A stretch of 57,331 nucleotides of DNA, taken from positions 1 to 57,331 of the forward strand of contig CAIMVD010000011.1 in assembly GCA_903844815.1 (NCBI GenBank). Direction: 5' to 3'. The DNA comes from an uncultured Bacteroidota bacterium. Lineage in GTDB: Bacteria > Bacteroidota > Bacteroidia > Bacteroidales > VadinHA17. The position numbers and the translations under genes are program-made. Below are positions 8,505 to 18,824 of the stretch, piece by piece. The notes below the pieces were generated by a model, which made no database searches, was not told where the DNA came from, and saw only the letters and a list, made by a program, of their open reading frames with translations. The first letter of the stretch is position 1, and every line of letters begins with the position of its first letter.

Positions 8505-10208
8505 TTATTTATTAATCTTCCCCCATGTGTCTTTCAGCGAAACCGTTCTGTTGAAAACGAGTTTTTCAGGCGTTGAATCGTAATCGACACAGAAATACCC
8601 AAGCCTCTGGAACTGGAATTTTTCTAATGGGACGGCTGAGGCAAGGGAGGGCTCAACTTTGCAACCTGTAAGAACCTTTAGCGACTCCGGATTAAGAAAG
8701 CTTCTGTAATCATCTTCTTTTTGTCCCGATGGGTCTTCATGGTCAAAAAGCCTGTCGTAGAGCCTCACTTCTGCATCAACAGCCTGAATGGCAGAGACCC
8801 AGTGAAGCGTTCCCTTTACCTTCCTGTTCGAAGCCTCTCCGCCGCTGCGTGTTGCTTCATCATAGGTACAGTAGACTTCTTCAATCTCCCCGGTATCTTC
8901 ATTTTTCTTAAACCCATCGCATTTAATAATATATGCACCTTTCAGTCTTACTTCCATGCCGGGTGCAAGCCTGAAATATTTGTGGGGAGGGACCTCCATG
9001 AAATCGTCCTGTTCAATGAATATCTCGCGGCAGAAAGGAACAAGTCTGGTTCCGTGCGACTCATCCTCGGGATTATTTACAAGCTCAACCTCTTCATACT
9101 TTCCAACAGGATAATTGGATATCAGGACCTTCAGAGGATTAAGGACTCCAAACACTCTTGGAGCCCTTATATTAAGATCTTCACGTACGGCATGTTCGAG
9201 AAGCGAAACATCATTTATTGCTTCAACCTTTGTATATCCTATCAGATCAACAAACTTCCTTACCGATTCCGGGGTATAGCCTCTTCTCCTCAGTCCGCAC
9301 AGCGTAGGCATCCTCGGATCATCCCATCCTGCTACCTTTCCTTCCCTGACAAGTTCAAGAAGCTTGCGCTTACTCATCATCGTATATGTGAGGTTGAGGC
9401 GGTTGAACTCGATCTGTCGCGGACGATAATCGTCATTTTTTAACTGGTCGATAAACCAGTCATAGAGAGGGCGGTGAACTTCAAATTCGAGCGTGCAGAG
9501 CGAATGGGTGATGCCTTCGAAATAGTCGCTCTGTCCATGGGCAAAATCGTACATGGGGTAAACATTCCATTCATTGCCTGTACGGTGATGGGCGCTCTTA
9601 ATTATTCTGTAAATAATTGGGTCGCGCATATGCATGTTCGGGGAGGTCATATCGACCTTTGCTCTTAATACACGGCTGCCTTCGTCGAACTCTCCCTTGT
9701 TCATCCTTTCGAACAGGTCGAGGTTCTCAGCAACAGTACGATTCCTGAAAGGGCTTTCAGTTCCGGGCTGGGTTGGAGTCCCCTTTTGTGATGAGATTAC
9801 GTCAGCGGGCTGATCATCAATATAGGCCAGCCCCCTGCTGATAAGAGCTTTGGCAAATTCAAAGAGTCTTCCGAAATAATCTGAAGCGTAAAACTCCCTG
9901 TTCTCCCAGTCGAAACCAAGCCAGTGAATATCTTCCTTTATCGAATCGATATATTCAACTTCTTCTTTAACCGGATTTGTATCGTCGAACCGGAGATTAC
10001 ACTTGCCTCCGTATTTCTGCGCCATACCGAAGTCGAGACAGATTGCCTTTGCATGTCCTATATGGAGATAACCGTTAGGCTCCGGCGGGAAGCGTGTGAC
10101 AATCTTCCCGCCATTTTTTCCAGCCTTCAGGTCTTCTGCTATAAACTGTTCAATAAAACTTATGGATGGTTTGGATTCTTCCCTATCCTTTATATTCTCG
10201 TCATTCAT
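8505..10208 (-). CDS. glnS: Glutaminyl-tRNA synthetase
   Basis: 567 residues from the ATG at 10208, the usual length. Class I synthetase that charges tRNA-Gln in the cytoplasm. The HIGH motif is intact ([12 protein letters not shown], residues 41-52), the KMSKS-type loop reads MMSKRK, and the C-terminal anticodon-binding beta-barrels are present to the end. An in-frame TTG further upstream would add 35 residues without homology character, so I reject it. The gene is monocistronic: folB diverges upstream and a repeat follows downstream. Having GlnRS argues against dependence on the transamidation route for Gln-tRNA. Confidence 0.96.
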   Translation of the reverse strand: MNDENIKDREESKPSISFIEQFIAEDLKAGKNGGKIVTRFPPEPNGYLHIGHAKAICLDFGMAQKYGGKCNLRFDDTNPVKEEVEYIDSIKEDIHWLGFDWENREFYASDYFGRLFEFAKALISRGLAYIDDQPADVISSQKGTPTQPGTESPFRNRTVAENLDLFERMNKGEFDEGSRVLRAKVDMTSPNMHMRDPIIYRIIKSAHHRTGNEWNVYPMYDFAHGQSDYFEGITHSLCTLEFEVHRPLYDWFIDQLKNDDYRPRQIEFNRLNLTYTMMSKRKLLELVREGKVAGWDDPRMPTLCGLRRRGYTPESVRKFVDLIGYTKVEAINDVSLLEHAVREDLNIRAPRVFGVLNPLKVLISNYPVGKYEEVELVNNPEDESHGTRLVPFCREIFIEQDDFMEVPPHKYFRLAPGMEVRLKGAYIIKCDGFKKNEDTGEIEEVYCTYDEATRSGGEASNRKVKGTLHWVSAIQAVDAEVRLYDRLFDHEDPSGQKEDDYRSFLNPESLKVLTGCKVEPSLASAVPLEKFQFQRLGYFCVDYDSTPEKLVFNRTVSLKDTWGKINK

Positions 10209-10386
10209 CACTTGAAATTTTTGGTCTACAAAAATAGAATGAAAATGAGTTACTATCTCATAATGATCCTGATATTTTATAGGCTGTAGAAAAGAATGTT
10301 TATTAAATACCAAGACACATAGGTTTCTGCAATGACGCTAAGGATTAACTGAAAATCTCAAAATTTAATGCAAATTCTCTATGGCC

Positions 10387-10464
10387 CTTCGTGCCTTCGC
10401 GTCTTTGTGGCTATTCTTCAGCTTTTAAATAGGGTTTATGCCACGAAGGCGCAAAGACACAAAG
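10387..10464. repeat. Intergenic inverted repeat, CCACGAAGGCGCAAAGACAC family
   Basis: Two 25-bp arms, 10387-10411 and 10440-10464, form an imperfect hairpin (GCCACGAAGGCGCAAAGACA in the right arm). A second member lies at 17251-17341. It sits between the divergent glnS and folB. Confidence 0.8.
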
Positions 10465-10536
10465 TAAATCATATCAGAAAAGATATTTTTTGATTAACTC
10501 TTAGTAATTTTAACCTGAATTAAATGAAGCAATATT

Positions 10537-10887
10537 ATGGGACTTATCCAGATAGAGAGTATGGAGTTTTACTCCTTTCATGGCCATTTTAAGGAGGAAC
10601 AAATAGTAGGCAACAAGTTTAATGTCGACCTTACAATAGAAACTGACATGAAGCTTCCCCAAGAGACAGATAATCTCAGGGATGCGGTTGATTACCAGAG
10701 GGTATACAAGATAGTAAAGGCTCAGATGGAATTGAAGTCGCATCTTCTCGAACACATAGCCGGACGGATTCTGGATGCTCTTTATACCGAAATTGAAGGG
10801 ATAAACAGGGCAACTGTGAAGGTATCGAAGATGAATCCTCCAATGGGAGGGAAGATAGGCTCAGTAAGCATTGTCCTTAGCAGGTAA
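10537..10887 (+). CDS. folB: Dihydroneopterin aldolase
   Basis: 116 residues, full family length. It converts 7,8-dihydroneopterin to 6-hydroxymethyl-dihydropterin in folate synthesis. Family features are IQIESMEFYSFHG at the start, the Glu-rich turn after it, the central DYQRVYKIV segment, LLEHIAGRI, and the C-terminal VKVSKMNPPM containing the catalytic-site Lys. It stands apart from other folate genes and its stop is 6 bp from the convergent exporter gene. Cytoplasmic, typically an octamer. Confidence 0.93.
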   Translation: MGLIQIESMEFYSFHGHFKEEQIVGNKFNVDLTIETDMKLPQETDNLRDAVDYQRVYKIVKAQMELKSHLLEHIAGRILDALYTEIEGINRATVKVSKMNPPMGGKIGSVSIVLSR

Positions 10888-10893
10888 GCGCTT

Positions 10894-11661
10894 TTAAAGA
10901 AACAACAGAACAGAAGTGATCAGGGTAGTCGCAATCACGAAGTACCTGTAGAAGCTTTCGGAAAAGAGCTTCACAACACGTATTCCGATGAAGATCCCCA
11001 GGGCGATTACCGGAATTGAGATGATCCCAAGGATCAGGTAATCGAAGGAAATATTCTTCCAGACAAGGATCTGGAGAGGCATTTTTCCCGTATTCATAAT
11101 CAGGTAGAGCCAGGCGCTGGTTCCGATGAATTCTCTCTTGGGAAGTTTCATCGAAAGAAAATAGAGATTGAATATCGGTCCGGCAGAGTTTCCGATCATC
11201 GTTGCAAAACCGCCAGCGAGGCCCATCGAAAATCCGAACATTGGGTGGTGGGGGACGTCACTCTCTTTCTTTTTCCTTAAGTCGTTTAATATCATAAGAA
11301 TGAGCATTATCCACACCACTGAGAGAAGTACCAGCCTGAATTGGTTGTCGTTTATCATTTTACCGGTAATCAGGGCAATTGTTATTCCCACGGCAACCCA
11401 TGGCAGTATTTTCAGGATATGCTTCCAGACCGCGCTTCTGTGATAATAGGTAACCGCCATTATATCGGCAGCTATCAGCATCGGCAAAATCACACCTGTC
11501 GACTCCTTTGCTCCGAAAATCATTGCCATAACAGGAACTGCTGCAAGGCCGAATCCGCTGAGGCCTGCCTTTGACATGCCAAGCAAAAGCGCTACTAAAA
11601 AGAATAATAGAAGATAACCAGGTGTAAGGTTTGGATTAAGGGAAAGGAGGAAAGAATTCAT
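10894..11661 (-). CDS. TauE/SafE family permease (sulfite exporter type)
   Basis: 255 residues with about eight hydrophobic segments. The N-terminal GMSKAGLSGFGLAAVPVMA and the central MGLAGGFATMIGNSAGPIF are the paired motifs of this family, which exports sulfite, sulfoacetate or related organic anions. I start at the ATG at 11661 (MNSFLLSLNP), preceded by AAAAGAAATTA; an ATG ten codons further upstream would add a short polar tail. It converges with folB. The substrate is not determined by sequence. Confidence 0.88.
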   Translation of the reverse strand: MNSFLLSLNPNLTPGYLLLFFLVALLLGMSKAGLSGFGLAAVPVMAMIFGAKESTGVILPMLIAADIMAVTYYHRSAVWKHILKILPWVAVGITIALITGKMINDNQFRLVLLSVVWIMLILMILNDLRKKKESDVPHHPMFGFSMGLAGGFATMIGNSAGPIFNLYFLSMKLPKREFIGTSAWLYLIMNTGKMPLQILVWKNISFDYLILGIISIPVIALGIFIGIRVVKLFSESFYRYFVIATTLITSVLLFL

Positions 11662-11777
11662 TAATTTCTTTTCTGGGTGCGTAATTTGCACGGCAAATAT
11701 ATTAAATGAAGACCTTAAATCAATACGAGATTTTTCTTCAATATTGTATTTTCAGATTGATAGATTCCGGACCTGTT

Positions 11778-11873
11778 ATCTCTGTGTCACTCTGTGATCC
11801 TCTGTGCCCTCAGTGTAAGTTCTTAATTTTGGTTACACAGAGATACACAGAGAACCACAGAGAACCACAGAGG
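11778..11873. repeat. Intergenic inverted repeat, CACAGAGA family
   Basis: Left arm 11778-11806 (three TCTGTG units) and right arm 11836-11873 (four CACAGAG units) pair imperfectly. Same family as 6289-6365. It lies in the 341-bp gap before the ABC exporter; the rest of that gap holds only a probable promoter near 11985-11996 (TTCCTTTG). Confidence 0.75.
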
Positions 11874-12002
11874 TTAAAAATATTACCGGTAATGAAAAAA
11901 CCATAGCTATGAATTTTTCAAAACAAAAAATCGTTATCAGTAAGCTGTTTTACCTGTTTTTTAAACTATTTATGCTCTTATTTGTATTCCTTTGCAGATT
12001 AG

Positions 12003-13763
12003 ATGAAAAAGAACACAGAAAAATCGTCATCCGGGCCACCGAAAGAAAAGGGTTCGAACCCCGGGATTTTCAGCGTGCTTAAGTCTTACTCGGGAAGAGT
12101 GACAGCGCTTGTAATAATGGCACTTGCAGGAAGTGCTGTGAACCTGCTCATACCCAAGATAATAGCTCACGGGATCGATGCCTTCTCAGCAAACAGGTTT
12201 GATTTCAAAACAGTTGTTATTGAGTTTGTCGCTGCCTCTGTGGCGATTTTCGTATTTACATTACTCCAGAACATATTTCAGACATATACATCCGAAAGGG
12301 TGGCAATGGACTTACGGACAAAGCTGTCGGATAAGATCTCCCGTCATAGTTATTCCTATGTCCTGAAGACAAATCCCTCAAGATTGCTTACAAACTTAAC
12401 TTCCGATGTCGATTCAGTGAAGATGTTCGTGTCGCAGGCCTTTGTAATAATTATCTCCTCGGTGTTTGTACTTGTCGGAACCTCGGTACTTCTGATCACT
12501 ATCAACTGGAAGCTTGCCCTCGCTGTTATTACTATAGTACCCGTTATTGGAGGAGCATTCTACATCGTATTCAAAAGAGTAAAGGTGCTATTCAAAAAGA
12601 GCAGGGAAAACGTTGATGTTCTGAACAAGATCATAAATGAAAGCATAATGGGCTCGGCGCTGATAAGGGTATTAAATTCGCAGCAGCCTGAAAGCACTAA
12701 ATTTCTTGAGACCAATGTTGTTTCACGCGACATAGGATTGTCGATACTCAGACTCTTTTCGACCCTGATACCCATAATAATGTTTGTTGCCAATGTCGCT
12801 GTAGTAATAATACTGTCACTGGGAGGACATTATGTGGTTGCAGGGAATATGTCGCTTGGCAATTTTGCGGCATTCAACAGTTACCTGATGATGCTCATAT
12901 TCCCGATCATGATGATAGGATTCATGAGCAACATCATCGCACAGGCTTCGGCCTCATATCAAAGGATTACCGAAGTACTTATTGCCTCTGAAGATAATGA
13001 GACAGGAACTATAAACAGTAAGATTAAAGGAGATATTCAGCTGAAGGACATTTCACTTTCATATGGTGAAAAACCAGTCCTGAAGAATATCTCATTTAAA
13101 GTAGCTGCCGGAAGCAAGACTGCAATTATCGGACCTACGGCAGCCGGGAAGAGCCAGCTTTTGTACCTTCTTACCAATCTTATGCCCCCGACATCAGGCT
13201 CAATTGAATTCGACGGGATTAAGGCGGATGACTATACAAGGGAAATGTTTCATAGTCAGATAGGTTTTGTCTTTCAGGACAGCGTTATCTTCAATATGAG
13301 CCTTCGCGAAAACATTGCCTTCAGCGATAAGGTTACCGATGAGTCGCTTGCCAAGGCTATAGAGACAGCCGATCTGACAGGATTCATCGATTCGCTGCCC
13401 GACAAACTTGACACCATTGTCTCGGAGAGAGGTACAAGCCTTTCGGGCGGACAGAAGCAACGAATTATGCTCGCAAGGGCGCTTGCCGTTAACCCGAAGA
13501 TCCTCCTGCTCGACGATTTTACCTCACGTGTCGACAGGAAGACCGAAAATAAAATACTTTGTAACCTCCAGAACAACTATCCGGGTCTGACACTTATTTC
13601 TGTAACACAGAAAATTTCACCCGTCAAGAATTTTGAACAAATCATTCTTCTGATGGAAGGAGAGGTTGTTGCGGCCGGAAAACATAAGGAGCTGATTGAG
13701 AGTTCGACCGAATATGTGCAGATCTATAATTCACAACGAAGCACACACCACTATGAACTATAA
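12003..13763 (+). CDS. ABC exporter half-transporter, degenerate catalytic site
   Basis: 586 residues: six-helix membrane domain (about 30-330), then a nucleotide-binding domain. Walker A GPTAAGKS is near residue 377 and the signature LSGGQKQR is perfect. The Walker B region reads ILLLDDFTSRVD: Asp replaces the catalytic Glu, and the H-loop His is replaced by Gln (SVTQK). These losses are typical of the non-catalytic subunit of heterodimeric exporters such as TM287/288. The next gene overlaps its end by 11 bp and carries the opposite set of changes. Substrate unknown; lipids or drugs are common in this group. Confidence 0.9.
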   Translation: MKKNTEKSSSGPPKEKGSNPGIFSVLKSYSGRVTALVIMALAGSAVNLLIPKIIAHGIDAFSANRFDFKTVVIEFVAASVAIFVFTLLQNIFQTYTSERVAMDLRTKLSDKISRHSYSYVLKTNPSRLLTNLTSDVDSVKMFVSQAFVIIISSVFVLVGTSVLLITINWKLALAVITIVPVIGGAFYIVFKRVKVLFKKSRENVDVLNKIINESIMGSALIRVLNSQQPESTKFLETNVVSRDIGLSILRLFSTLIPIIMFVANVAVVIILSLGGHYVVAGNMSLGNFAAFNSYLMMLIFPIMMIGFMSNIIAQASASYQRITEVLIASEDNETGTINSKIKGDIQLKDISLSYGEKPVLKNISFKVAAGSKTAIIGPTAAGKSQLLYLLTNLMPPTSGSIEFDGIKADDYTREMFHSQIGFVFQDSVIFNMSLRENIAFSDKVTDESLAKAIETADLTGFIDSLPDKLDTIVSERGTSLSGGQKQRIMLARALAVNPKILLLDDFTSRVDRKTENKILCNLQNNYPGLTLISVTQKISPVKNFEQIILLMEGEVVAAGKHKELIESSTEYVQIYNSQRSTHHYEL

Positions 13764-15534
13764 CCTTTATCAGCCCCCGGACTTACAGGAGCCGAAGAAG
13801 ACAATTCTTGAATCGCTGCGTAAACTCCTTACAATAATCGGAGGGGAACGGAGAAACCTGATAATATCGCTTTCTGCTATTTTCGTAAATGCAGTGCTCA
13901 GCCTTCTCGGGCCCTATCTTGTCGGTTATACGATCGACACCTATATCCAGACAAAGCAGTTTCATGGAGTACTTGTTTTTTCATCGATACTAATGGGTCT
14001 TTACATCATTGCGTTTGTAGTAAACTATATTCAGATGCGGATGATGGGAGGAATAGGGCAGAGGATGCTGTTCAGGCTGCGTAATTCAGTGTTTGATAAG
14101 CTTCAGGAGCTGCCGCTCGACTTTTTTAACCAGAACAAGGCAGGTGATCTCATTTCGCGTATCAACAACGATACTGATAAGGTAAACCAGTTTTTTTCGC
14201 AGTCGCTGATGCAGTTTATTGGAAGTATATTTACAATGGCAGGCGCTGCCGTCATCCTGCTTTCTCTGAATCTTACTCTCGGACTTGCAGCCCTGACACC
14301 GGCTTTAATTGTCTGGATCTTTACAAGGTTAGTCTCTCCCTGGGTTAAGAGCATGAATGCAGAAAGTCTCAGAAGCACAGGAGGGCTGAGTGCCGAGATC
14401 CAGGAAAGTCTGGCTAACTTTAAGATAATCATAGCCTTTAACAGGCGCGACTATTTCAGGAAAAGGTTCGAGAAGGCTAACGATGATAACTATAACAGAT
14501 CAGTGAAAGCGGGAGTTGCCAACAATGTCCTGATGCCTGTTTATTCCCTGGCTGCAAATATCGGACAGCTGATTGTCCTGGCCCTTGGTATTTACCTCAT
14601 TACTAAGGGAAAATTCTCAATAGGTCTGCTTGTAAGTTTCATATCATATATCTCGAACTTCTACAATCCGCTCAGGCAGCTTGCTGCCTTGTGGGCCAGT
14701 TTCCAGATAGCAATGGCCGCATGGGACCGTATTTCGAGGCTCCTGTCGCTCCGGAGCAACCTCCTGAAATCAGATCTTAACGGATGCAGGGAATCGTCAT
14801 CATATCTTGAATTCAGGAAGGTGTCATTTACATATCCAAACGGGAAAGAGGTACTTCACAGGGTGAACTTCAACCTTGAAAAGGGGAAGACTTATGCCTT
14901 TGTGGGCCCTACCGGCGGAGGAAAAACAACAATCGCATCGCTTATCTCGAGGTTATACGACGCAACAAAGGGAAACGTAATACTCGATGGACAGGATATA
15001 AGGACATATGAATCTCAGGAACGAAGCCGTAAAATCGGGTTTATTCTGCAAGATCCTTTCCTGTTTACGGGTACGGTTCGGGAGAACCTCTTATATGGTT
15101 TCGATGACTGGAAAAACCTTTCGGATGGCGAACTCGAAAAGGCGATTGGCGATGCAGGCCTTGAAACCCTCCTGGCACGTTTTGACCAGGGACTGGATAC
15201 CATGGTAAAAACCACCGGTGATGGTATAAGCCTTGGACAGAAACAGCTCATTGCCTTTATGAGGGCAGTGCTCCGTAAACCTGAACTGCTTATTCTCGAC
15301 GAGGCTACAGCCAATATTGATACGGTAACCGAGCAATTGCTCGATACGATTCTTAAACAACTTCCGGAATCGACTACCAGGGTGATAATTGCTCACAGGC
15401 TCAACACGATTGAAAATGCCGATGAGATCTTCTTTGTGAATACCGGCAAAGTTGTCAGGGCCGGATCATTCCGGGATGCTGTCGATCTTCTTATGCATGG
15501 AAAAGAAGAGGGACTTGCTCAAAAAACAGGATGA
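13753..15534 (+). CDS. ABC exporter half-transporter, catalytic partner
   Basis: 593 residues from the ATG inside the end of the previous gene (11-bp overlap, translational coupling). Six membrane helices are followed by a nucleotide-binding domain with Walker A GPTGGGKT, full Walker B ILDEATANID with catalytic Glu, and H-loop IIAHR. Its signature motif is degenerate (ISLGQ instead of LSGGQ). Paired with the first gene, this gives one working ATP site (Walker B of this protein with the intact signature of the partner) and one degenerate site. Inner membrane exporter. Confidence 0.92.
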   Translation: MNYNLYQPPDLQEPKKTILESLRKLLTIIGGERRNLIISLSAIFVNAVLSLLGPYLVGYTIDTYIQTKQFHGVLVFSSILMGLYIIAFVVNYIQMRMMGGIGQRMLFRLRNSVFDKLQELPLDFFNQNKAGDLISRINNDTDKVNQFFSQSLMQFIGSIFTMAGAAVILLSLNLTLGLAALTPALIVWIFTRLVSPWVKSMNAESLRSTGGLSAEIQESLANFKIIIAFNRRDYFRKRFEKANDDNYNRSVKAGVANNVLMPVYSLAANIGQLIVLALGIYLITKGKFSIGLLVSFISYISNFYNPLRQLAALWASFQIAMAAWDRISRLLSLRSNLLKSDLNGCRESSSYLEFRKVSFTYPNGKEVLHRVNFNLEKGKTYAFVGPTGGGKTTIASLISRLYDATKGNVILDGQDIRTYESQERSRKIGFILQDPFLFTGTVRENLLYGFDDWKNLSDGELEKAIGDAGLETLLARFDQGLDTMVKTTGDGISLGQKQLIAFMRAVLRKPELLILDEATANIDTVTEQLLDTILKQLPESTTRVIIAHRLNTIENADEIFFVNTGKVVRAGSFRDAVDLLMHGKEEGLAQKTG

Positions 15535-15615
15535 GAAAAGCAGATAAAACCATCTGTTGAATGATGTACAAATAATTTAAATCCAGGTAAATGTAAAATA
15601 GGCTCTGTTTATGAG

Positions 15616-15623
15616 TATCTTTG
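15616..15623 (+). promoter_or_regulatory. -7 box directly before a small ORF
   Basis: TATCTTTG matches the TAnnTTTG consensus exactly. Only four bases separate it from the ATG at 15628, so the transcript should begin at or next to the start codon (leaderless) if this box is used. Confidence 0.6.
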
Positions 15624-15627
15624 CCGC

Positions 15628-15804
15628 ATGAGTAACGAAATAACAATACCCGCACATTTTCCTGAGTTAAAGGAGGAAGATGTAAAAGCAGCCGACAGAC
15701 GCCGTGAGAAGTATTCCCATACCAGGGATTTACTTGCTAAGGAGAATAACGATGCTATTGCCCTCAGGCTTGCCAGAGATAAAGATAAAGAAGGGCAGGT
15801 CTAG
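15628..15804 (+). CDS. Small charged hypothetical protein
   Basis: 58 codons from ATG to TAG, too short for many gene finders. The product is soluble and highly charged, with a Glu/Lys/Arg-rich helical core (PELKEEDVKAADRRREKY) and a C-terminal KDKEGQV. I do not recognise a family. Support comes from a perfect -7 box four bases upstream and a coding-like composition. It follows the ABC exporter by 93 bp on the same strand but seems to have its own promoter. Function unknown. Confidence 0.6.
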   Translation: MSNEITIPAHFPELKEEDVKAADRRREKYSHTRDLLAKENNDAIALRLARDKDKEGQV

Positions 15805-15997
15805 ACAGGGATAGTTTATCCTCAATTACTTTCCGGGCATAATTATTATTGGCCTTTATCTCTGGTCCAAACCTATTGGGCCAAGGATTAAGGCGATGTC
15901 TTTTTAACCAGTAACTCCATAGGAGGCGAACATAGGAATGATGATCATAAGGTCAGCGCCTTCATGGATCAGAATTGGGATTTCTTTTCGTTGAAAA

Positions 15998-17143
15998 TTA
16001 CCTGAACTTTTCGCGAAGTTCCATCATTGGCTTTTCGTAAAACTTATAAAGTATATACGAACCAGATAGTGAAAATATCCAATACCAGGTATATCTTACA
16101 AAAACCAAAGTCTTCCCGGTCAGGGAAAAGTTATCAAGTAAGTTTATACCAAATTCATAAAACATTGATAAGTTGATCAGGTATAATGAATAAGAGATTA
16201 TACTGATAAAGGTGAAAAATTTGAAAAATAAACCTTTCCCCTTTTTATATTCACTCAGGAATGGCAATATTAACAAAACCCCTAGTGACACCAGGCTGAA
16301 TGAGAAAACACAGTTATACAAACCAAATTCAACCCGCGAGGTAATCAATTTATGAATAATCAGAATACTTATCCCGGCAATAAACAGGATATCTTTATAT
16401 TTCTTCCATGCTTCCCTGTAATAAAATGCTACCAATGCACCAACCATTCCGAACATGTTGCTGTCGAGCCTTGTAATTACCTGTTTACGGAGATTCAGGT
16501 TCCAGTCTTCATAGGAATCAATATTCAAAGTCGCAAATTTAATATACCTGAAAATAAGGCATGTAATCATTACTACGAGGGCAGTAGAAATAATTGCCTT
16601 AGGAACCGAAGACTTAATGACTCCGACCAGGAAAAATATAGTAATTGGTATAATGAGATAAAACCACTCTTCCACACTTAAACTCCATGCTTCAGAAAAA
16701 AAAGCCGGGTGGGGCTTATTCCAGTTTTGTGTCAGAAAAACGTATTCAAATTTATGTAGGGGATTATTAATTACACCCTGGGTAATGAAAGGTATTAGAA
16801 GGACTAATAAAAAGAGAACTAAATAGTAGTTTGGCGCTGTTCTGAGCCATCTTCTTATCCAGAAATTAAAAAGATTCTTGACTGTTGGTTTATTCTTTTC
16901 AAGTGTTTTGATTAAAATCCCGCCGATTAAAAAACCGCTTAGGACAAAAAACATGGAAACACCATCGTAAGTAAAAAAAACCATGATTTCCCTGAATTTG
17001 TCCGGAAGAAAATAGGATCCATGTTGTATCAGCACAAAGAGTATTGCCCATGCCCTTAATAAGTCCAGGCCACAAATCCTGTTCGGATCAAAATGCAATT
17101 TTAAAAAATTGATCCTGAAAAGATGTGATCTTGAAGTATCCAA
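15998..17143 (-). CDS. Membrane acyltransferase (acyltransferase 3 / OafA type)
   Basis: 381 residues with about ten membrane helices. GLDLLRAWAILFVLIQHG near residue 24 is the first family motif with the conserved Arg and His; SEAWSLSVEEWFYLI near residue 145 is the second. Members transfer acyl groups to sugars of cell-surface glycans, antibiotics or lipids. The start is uncertain: the frame opens with TTG immediately after an in-frame stop and no ATG precedes the family motif, so either TTG initiates or the first codons are lost. No glycan cluster surrounds it, so the acceptor is unknown. Confidence 0.88.
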   Translation of the reverse strand: MDTSRSHLFRINFLKLHFDPNRICGLDLLRAWAILFVLIQHGSYFLPDKFREIMVFFTYDGVSMFFVLSGFLIGGILIKTLEKNKPTVKNLFNFWIRRWLRTAPNYYLVLFLLVLLIPFITQGVINNPLHKFEYVFLTQNWNKPHPAFFSEAWSLSVEEWFYLIIPITIFFLVGVIKSSVPKAIISTALVVMITCLIFRYIKFATLNIDSYEDWNLNLRKQVITRLDSNMFGMVGALVAFYYREAWKKYKDILFIAGISILIIHKLITSRVEFGLYNCVFSFSLVSLGVLLILPFLSEYKKGKGLFFKFFTFISIISYSLYLINLSMFYEFGINLLDNFSLTGKTLVFVRYTWYWIFSLSGSYILYKFYEKPMMELREKFR

Positions 17144-17250
17144 TTAAAATTGTATTGTTTTTTTCCCCATTTTTATTAAAACAAGCAGACCTGTTAAAAT
17201 GTTCACTTAACCTTTAATTTTAATGGGACCGGAAAATCCTAAATGCAATT

Positions 17251-17341
17251 GCCACGAAGACACGAAGACGCTAAGTCTCACAAATAGCATATTATTAATC
17301 AATTACCTTGGATCAACTTCGTGCCTTTGCGCCTTCGTGGC
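17251..17341. repeat. Intergenic inverted repeat, CCACGAAGACACGAAGACGC family
   Basis: Arms 17251-17275 and 17317-17341 form an imperfect hairpin. Same family as 10387-10464. It lies between the antiporter and acyltransferase genes, both on the minus strand. Confidence 0.8.
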
Positions 17342-17366
17342 AAAAAAAAGACTTTTCGGAGTAGGT

Positions 17367-18815
17367 TCAACTTTGATTTGCTTTTCTTCTGTTGAACCGA
17401 TTAAATGAAAAGTCAATAAAATCAAGTAGCGGTCCTGTCATAAAAGTTGTGAATAATGCCATTAATATCATTATTGAAAATATTTCAGGACCTAAAACAC
17501 CTAAGTCATAACCGATATTTAAGACAATAAGTTCCATCAGTCCCCTTGTATTAAGCAAGACTCCAATTGACAGGGAATCTTTCCATGACCGGCCTATAAT
17601 TCTTGCGGTAAGGGCACTGCCTGCTAGTTTGCCAATAATTGCCACACTAATTATTAAACCGCAAAAGGCCCATAAATGACCTTCGTTCAAAAGGCCTATC
17701 TGAGTTCGAAGACCTGTAAACGCAAAAAATATTGGTAATAACAATATTGTGCTTACATCCTCAATTTTATCGGTTAGTATTTCTTTAAACCTGATATTGT
17801 TGGGCATAACTACACCAGCAATAAAGGCACCAAACAGAGCATGAATGCCAATAATTTCAGTAAAATATGCTGAAACCAGCATGATAAAAAACGAAATGCT
17901 GATTATTGTTTTATCAAATTTCCCCGCTTTCATACGTTTCTCGCTCATTTTCTGAAGAGAAGGCTTAATAATAAAAAGCATAAAAACAATATAGGCAACC
18001 GCAAGGCCGATAGTAAATAACGAGCTTGTTATACTGCCGGCTTTTTCAATTGCTATTGCCGCCGCAAGAAGGCACCATGCTGTTATATCATCGGCAGCTG
18101 CACAGGTAATTGCCAGAACACCAAGGGGAGTTCTGCTCAGGCCACGCTCCTTAATAATTCTTGCAAGCACAGGGAATGCGGTGATACTCATTGCAATACC
18201 CATGAATAAAGCAAATGAAAGAAAGCTTACATTTTTTGGCGCAAGCTCTACGAAAATATAGTATGATACACAGGTACCCAGGAAAAAGGGAAAGACTATA
18301 CCTACCTGGCTTATTATAAAGGCATCATGAGTTTTGCTTTTTATTTTGCTTAGATCCAGCTCCATTCCTATGACAAACATAAAAAATGCTAATCCTATCT
18401 GACTTAAGAACTGGAGCGACATAAAAGAATTATGAGGAAAAATCAAGGCAAAGAGGTCCGGGAACAGCCATCCCAAAATTGAAGGACCTAAAAAGACACC
18501 TGCAATAATTTCCCCAATAACTGTTTGTTGTCCCAGTTTTCGAAAAGCAATCCCGAATAATCTTGAAGTAAAAAGGATAATAATCACCTGGAAAAGTAAA
18601 ATGCTCAGAGGATTCTTTGAGTTATTTAACAACTGGTTAACCATCTTCGCTTTAAAGTCAAATACTGCCTGATATGCATTTTCCTGAGGTGCAATGTTCT
18701 GACCGGAAGAATTCTCCTGATTCGGGCGAACAATAGTGCTGCCCTTCTCTATCACGTATAAGGTTAAGGAGGCAAAAACTCCGATTAATAATATATATGT
18801 TATTATCTTCTTCAT
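17367..18815 (-). CDS. Cation:proton antiporter (CPA2 / KefB-like)
   Basis: About 482 residues. A first helix and a linker are followed by the conserved antiporter domain of about 12 helices: [54 protein letters not shown], and [14 protein letters not shown] carrying the paired Asp residues of CPA2 transporters. It exchanges Na+ or K+ for protons at the inner membrane and has no RCK/TrkA-N regulatory domain. An ATG at 18824 would add three residues. A TAAATTTG box at 18914-18921 and a GGTAAAATTACC palindrome at 18935-18946 lie upstream. Confidence 0.9.
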   Translation of the reverse strand: MKKIITYILLIGVFASLTLYVIEKGSTIVRPNQENSSGQNIAPQENAYQAVFDFKAKMVNQLLNNSKNPLSILLFQVIIILFTSRLFGIAFRKLGQQTVIGEIIAGVFLGPSILGWLFPDLFALIFPHNSFMSLQFLSQIGLAFFMFVIGMELDLSKIKSKTHDAFIISQVGIVFPFFLGTCVSYYIFVELAPKNVSFLSFALFMGIAMSITAFPVLARIIKERGLSRTPLGVLAITCAAADDITAWCLLAAAIAIEKAGSITSSLFTIGLAVAYIVFMLFIIKPSLQKMSEKRMKAGKFDKTIISISFFIMLVSAYFTEIIGIHALFGAFIAGVVMPNNIRFKEILTDKIEDVSTILLLPIFFAFTGLRTQIGLLNEGHLWAFCGLIISVAIIGKLAGSALTARIIGRSWKDSLSIGVLLNTRGLMELIVLNIGYDLGVLGPEIFSIMILMALFTTFMTGPLLDFIDFSFNRFNRRKANQS

Positions 18816-18824
18816 TATCAACAT

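Noticed and set aside
8721-9443. 240-codon open frame opposite glnS
   Set aside because: Entirely antisense to well-conserved synthetase sequence; composition reflects the complementary strand.
3578-10208. Functional link between tRNA-Gln and glnS
   Set aside because: They are 5 kb apart with their own promoters; nothing in the sequence ties their expression together.
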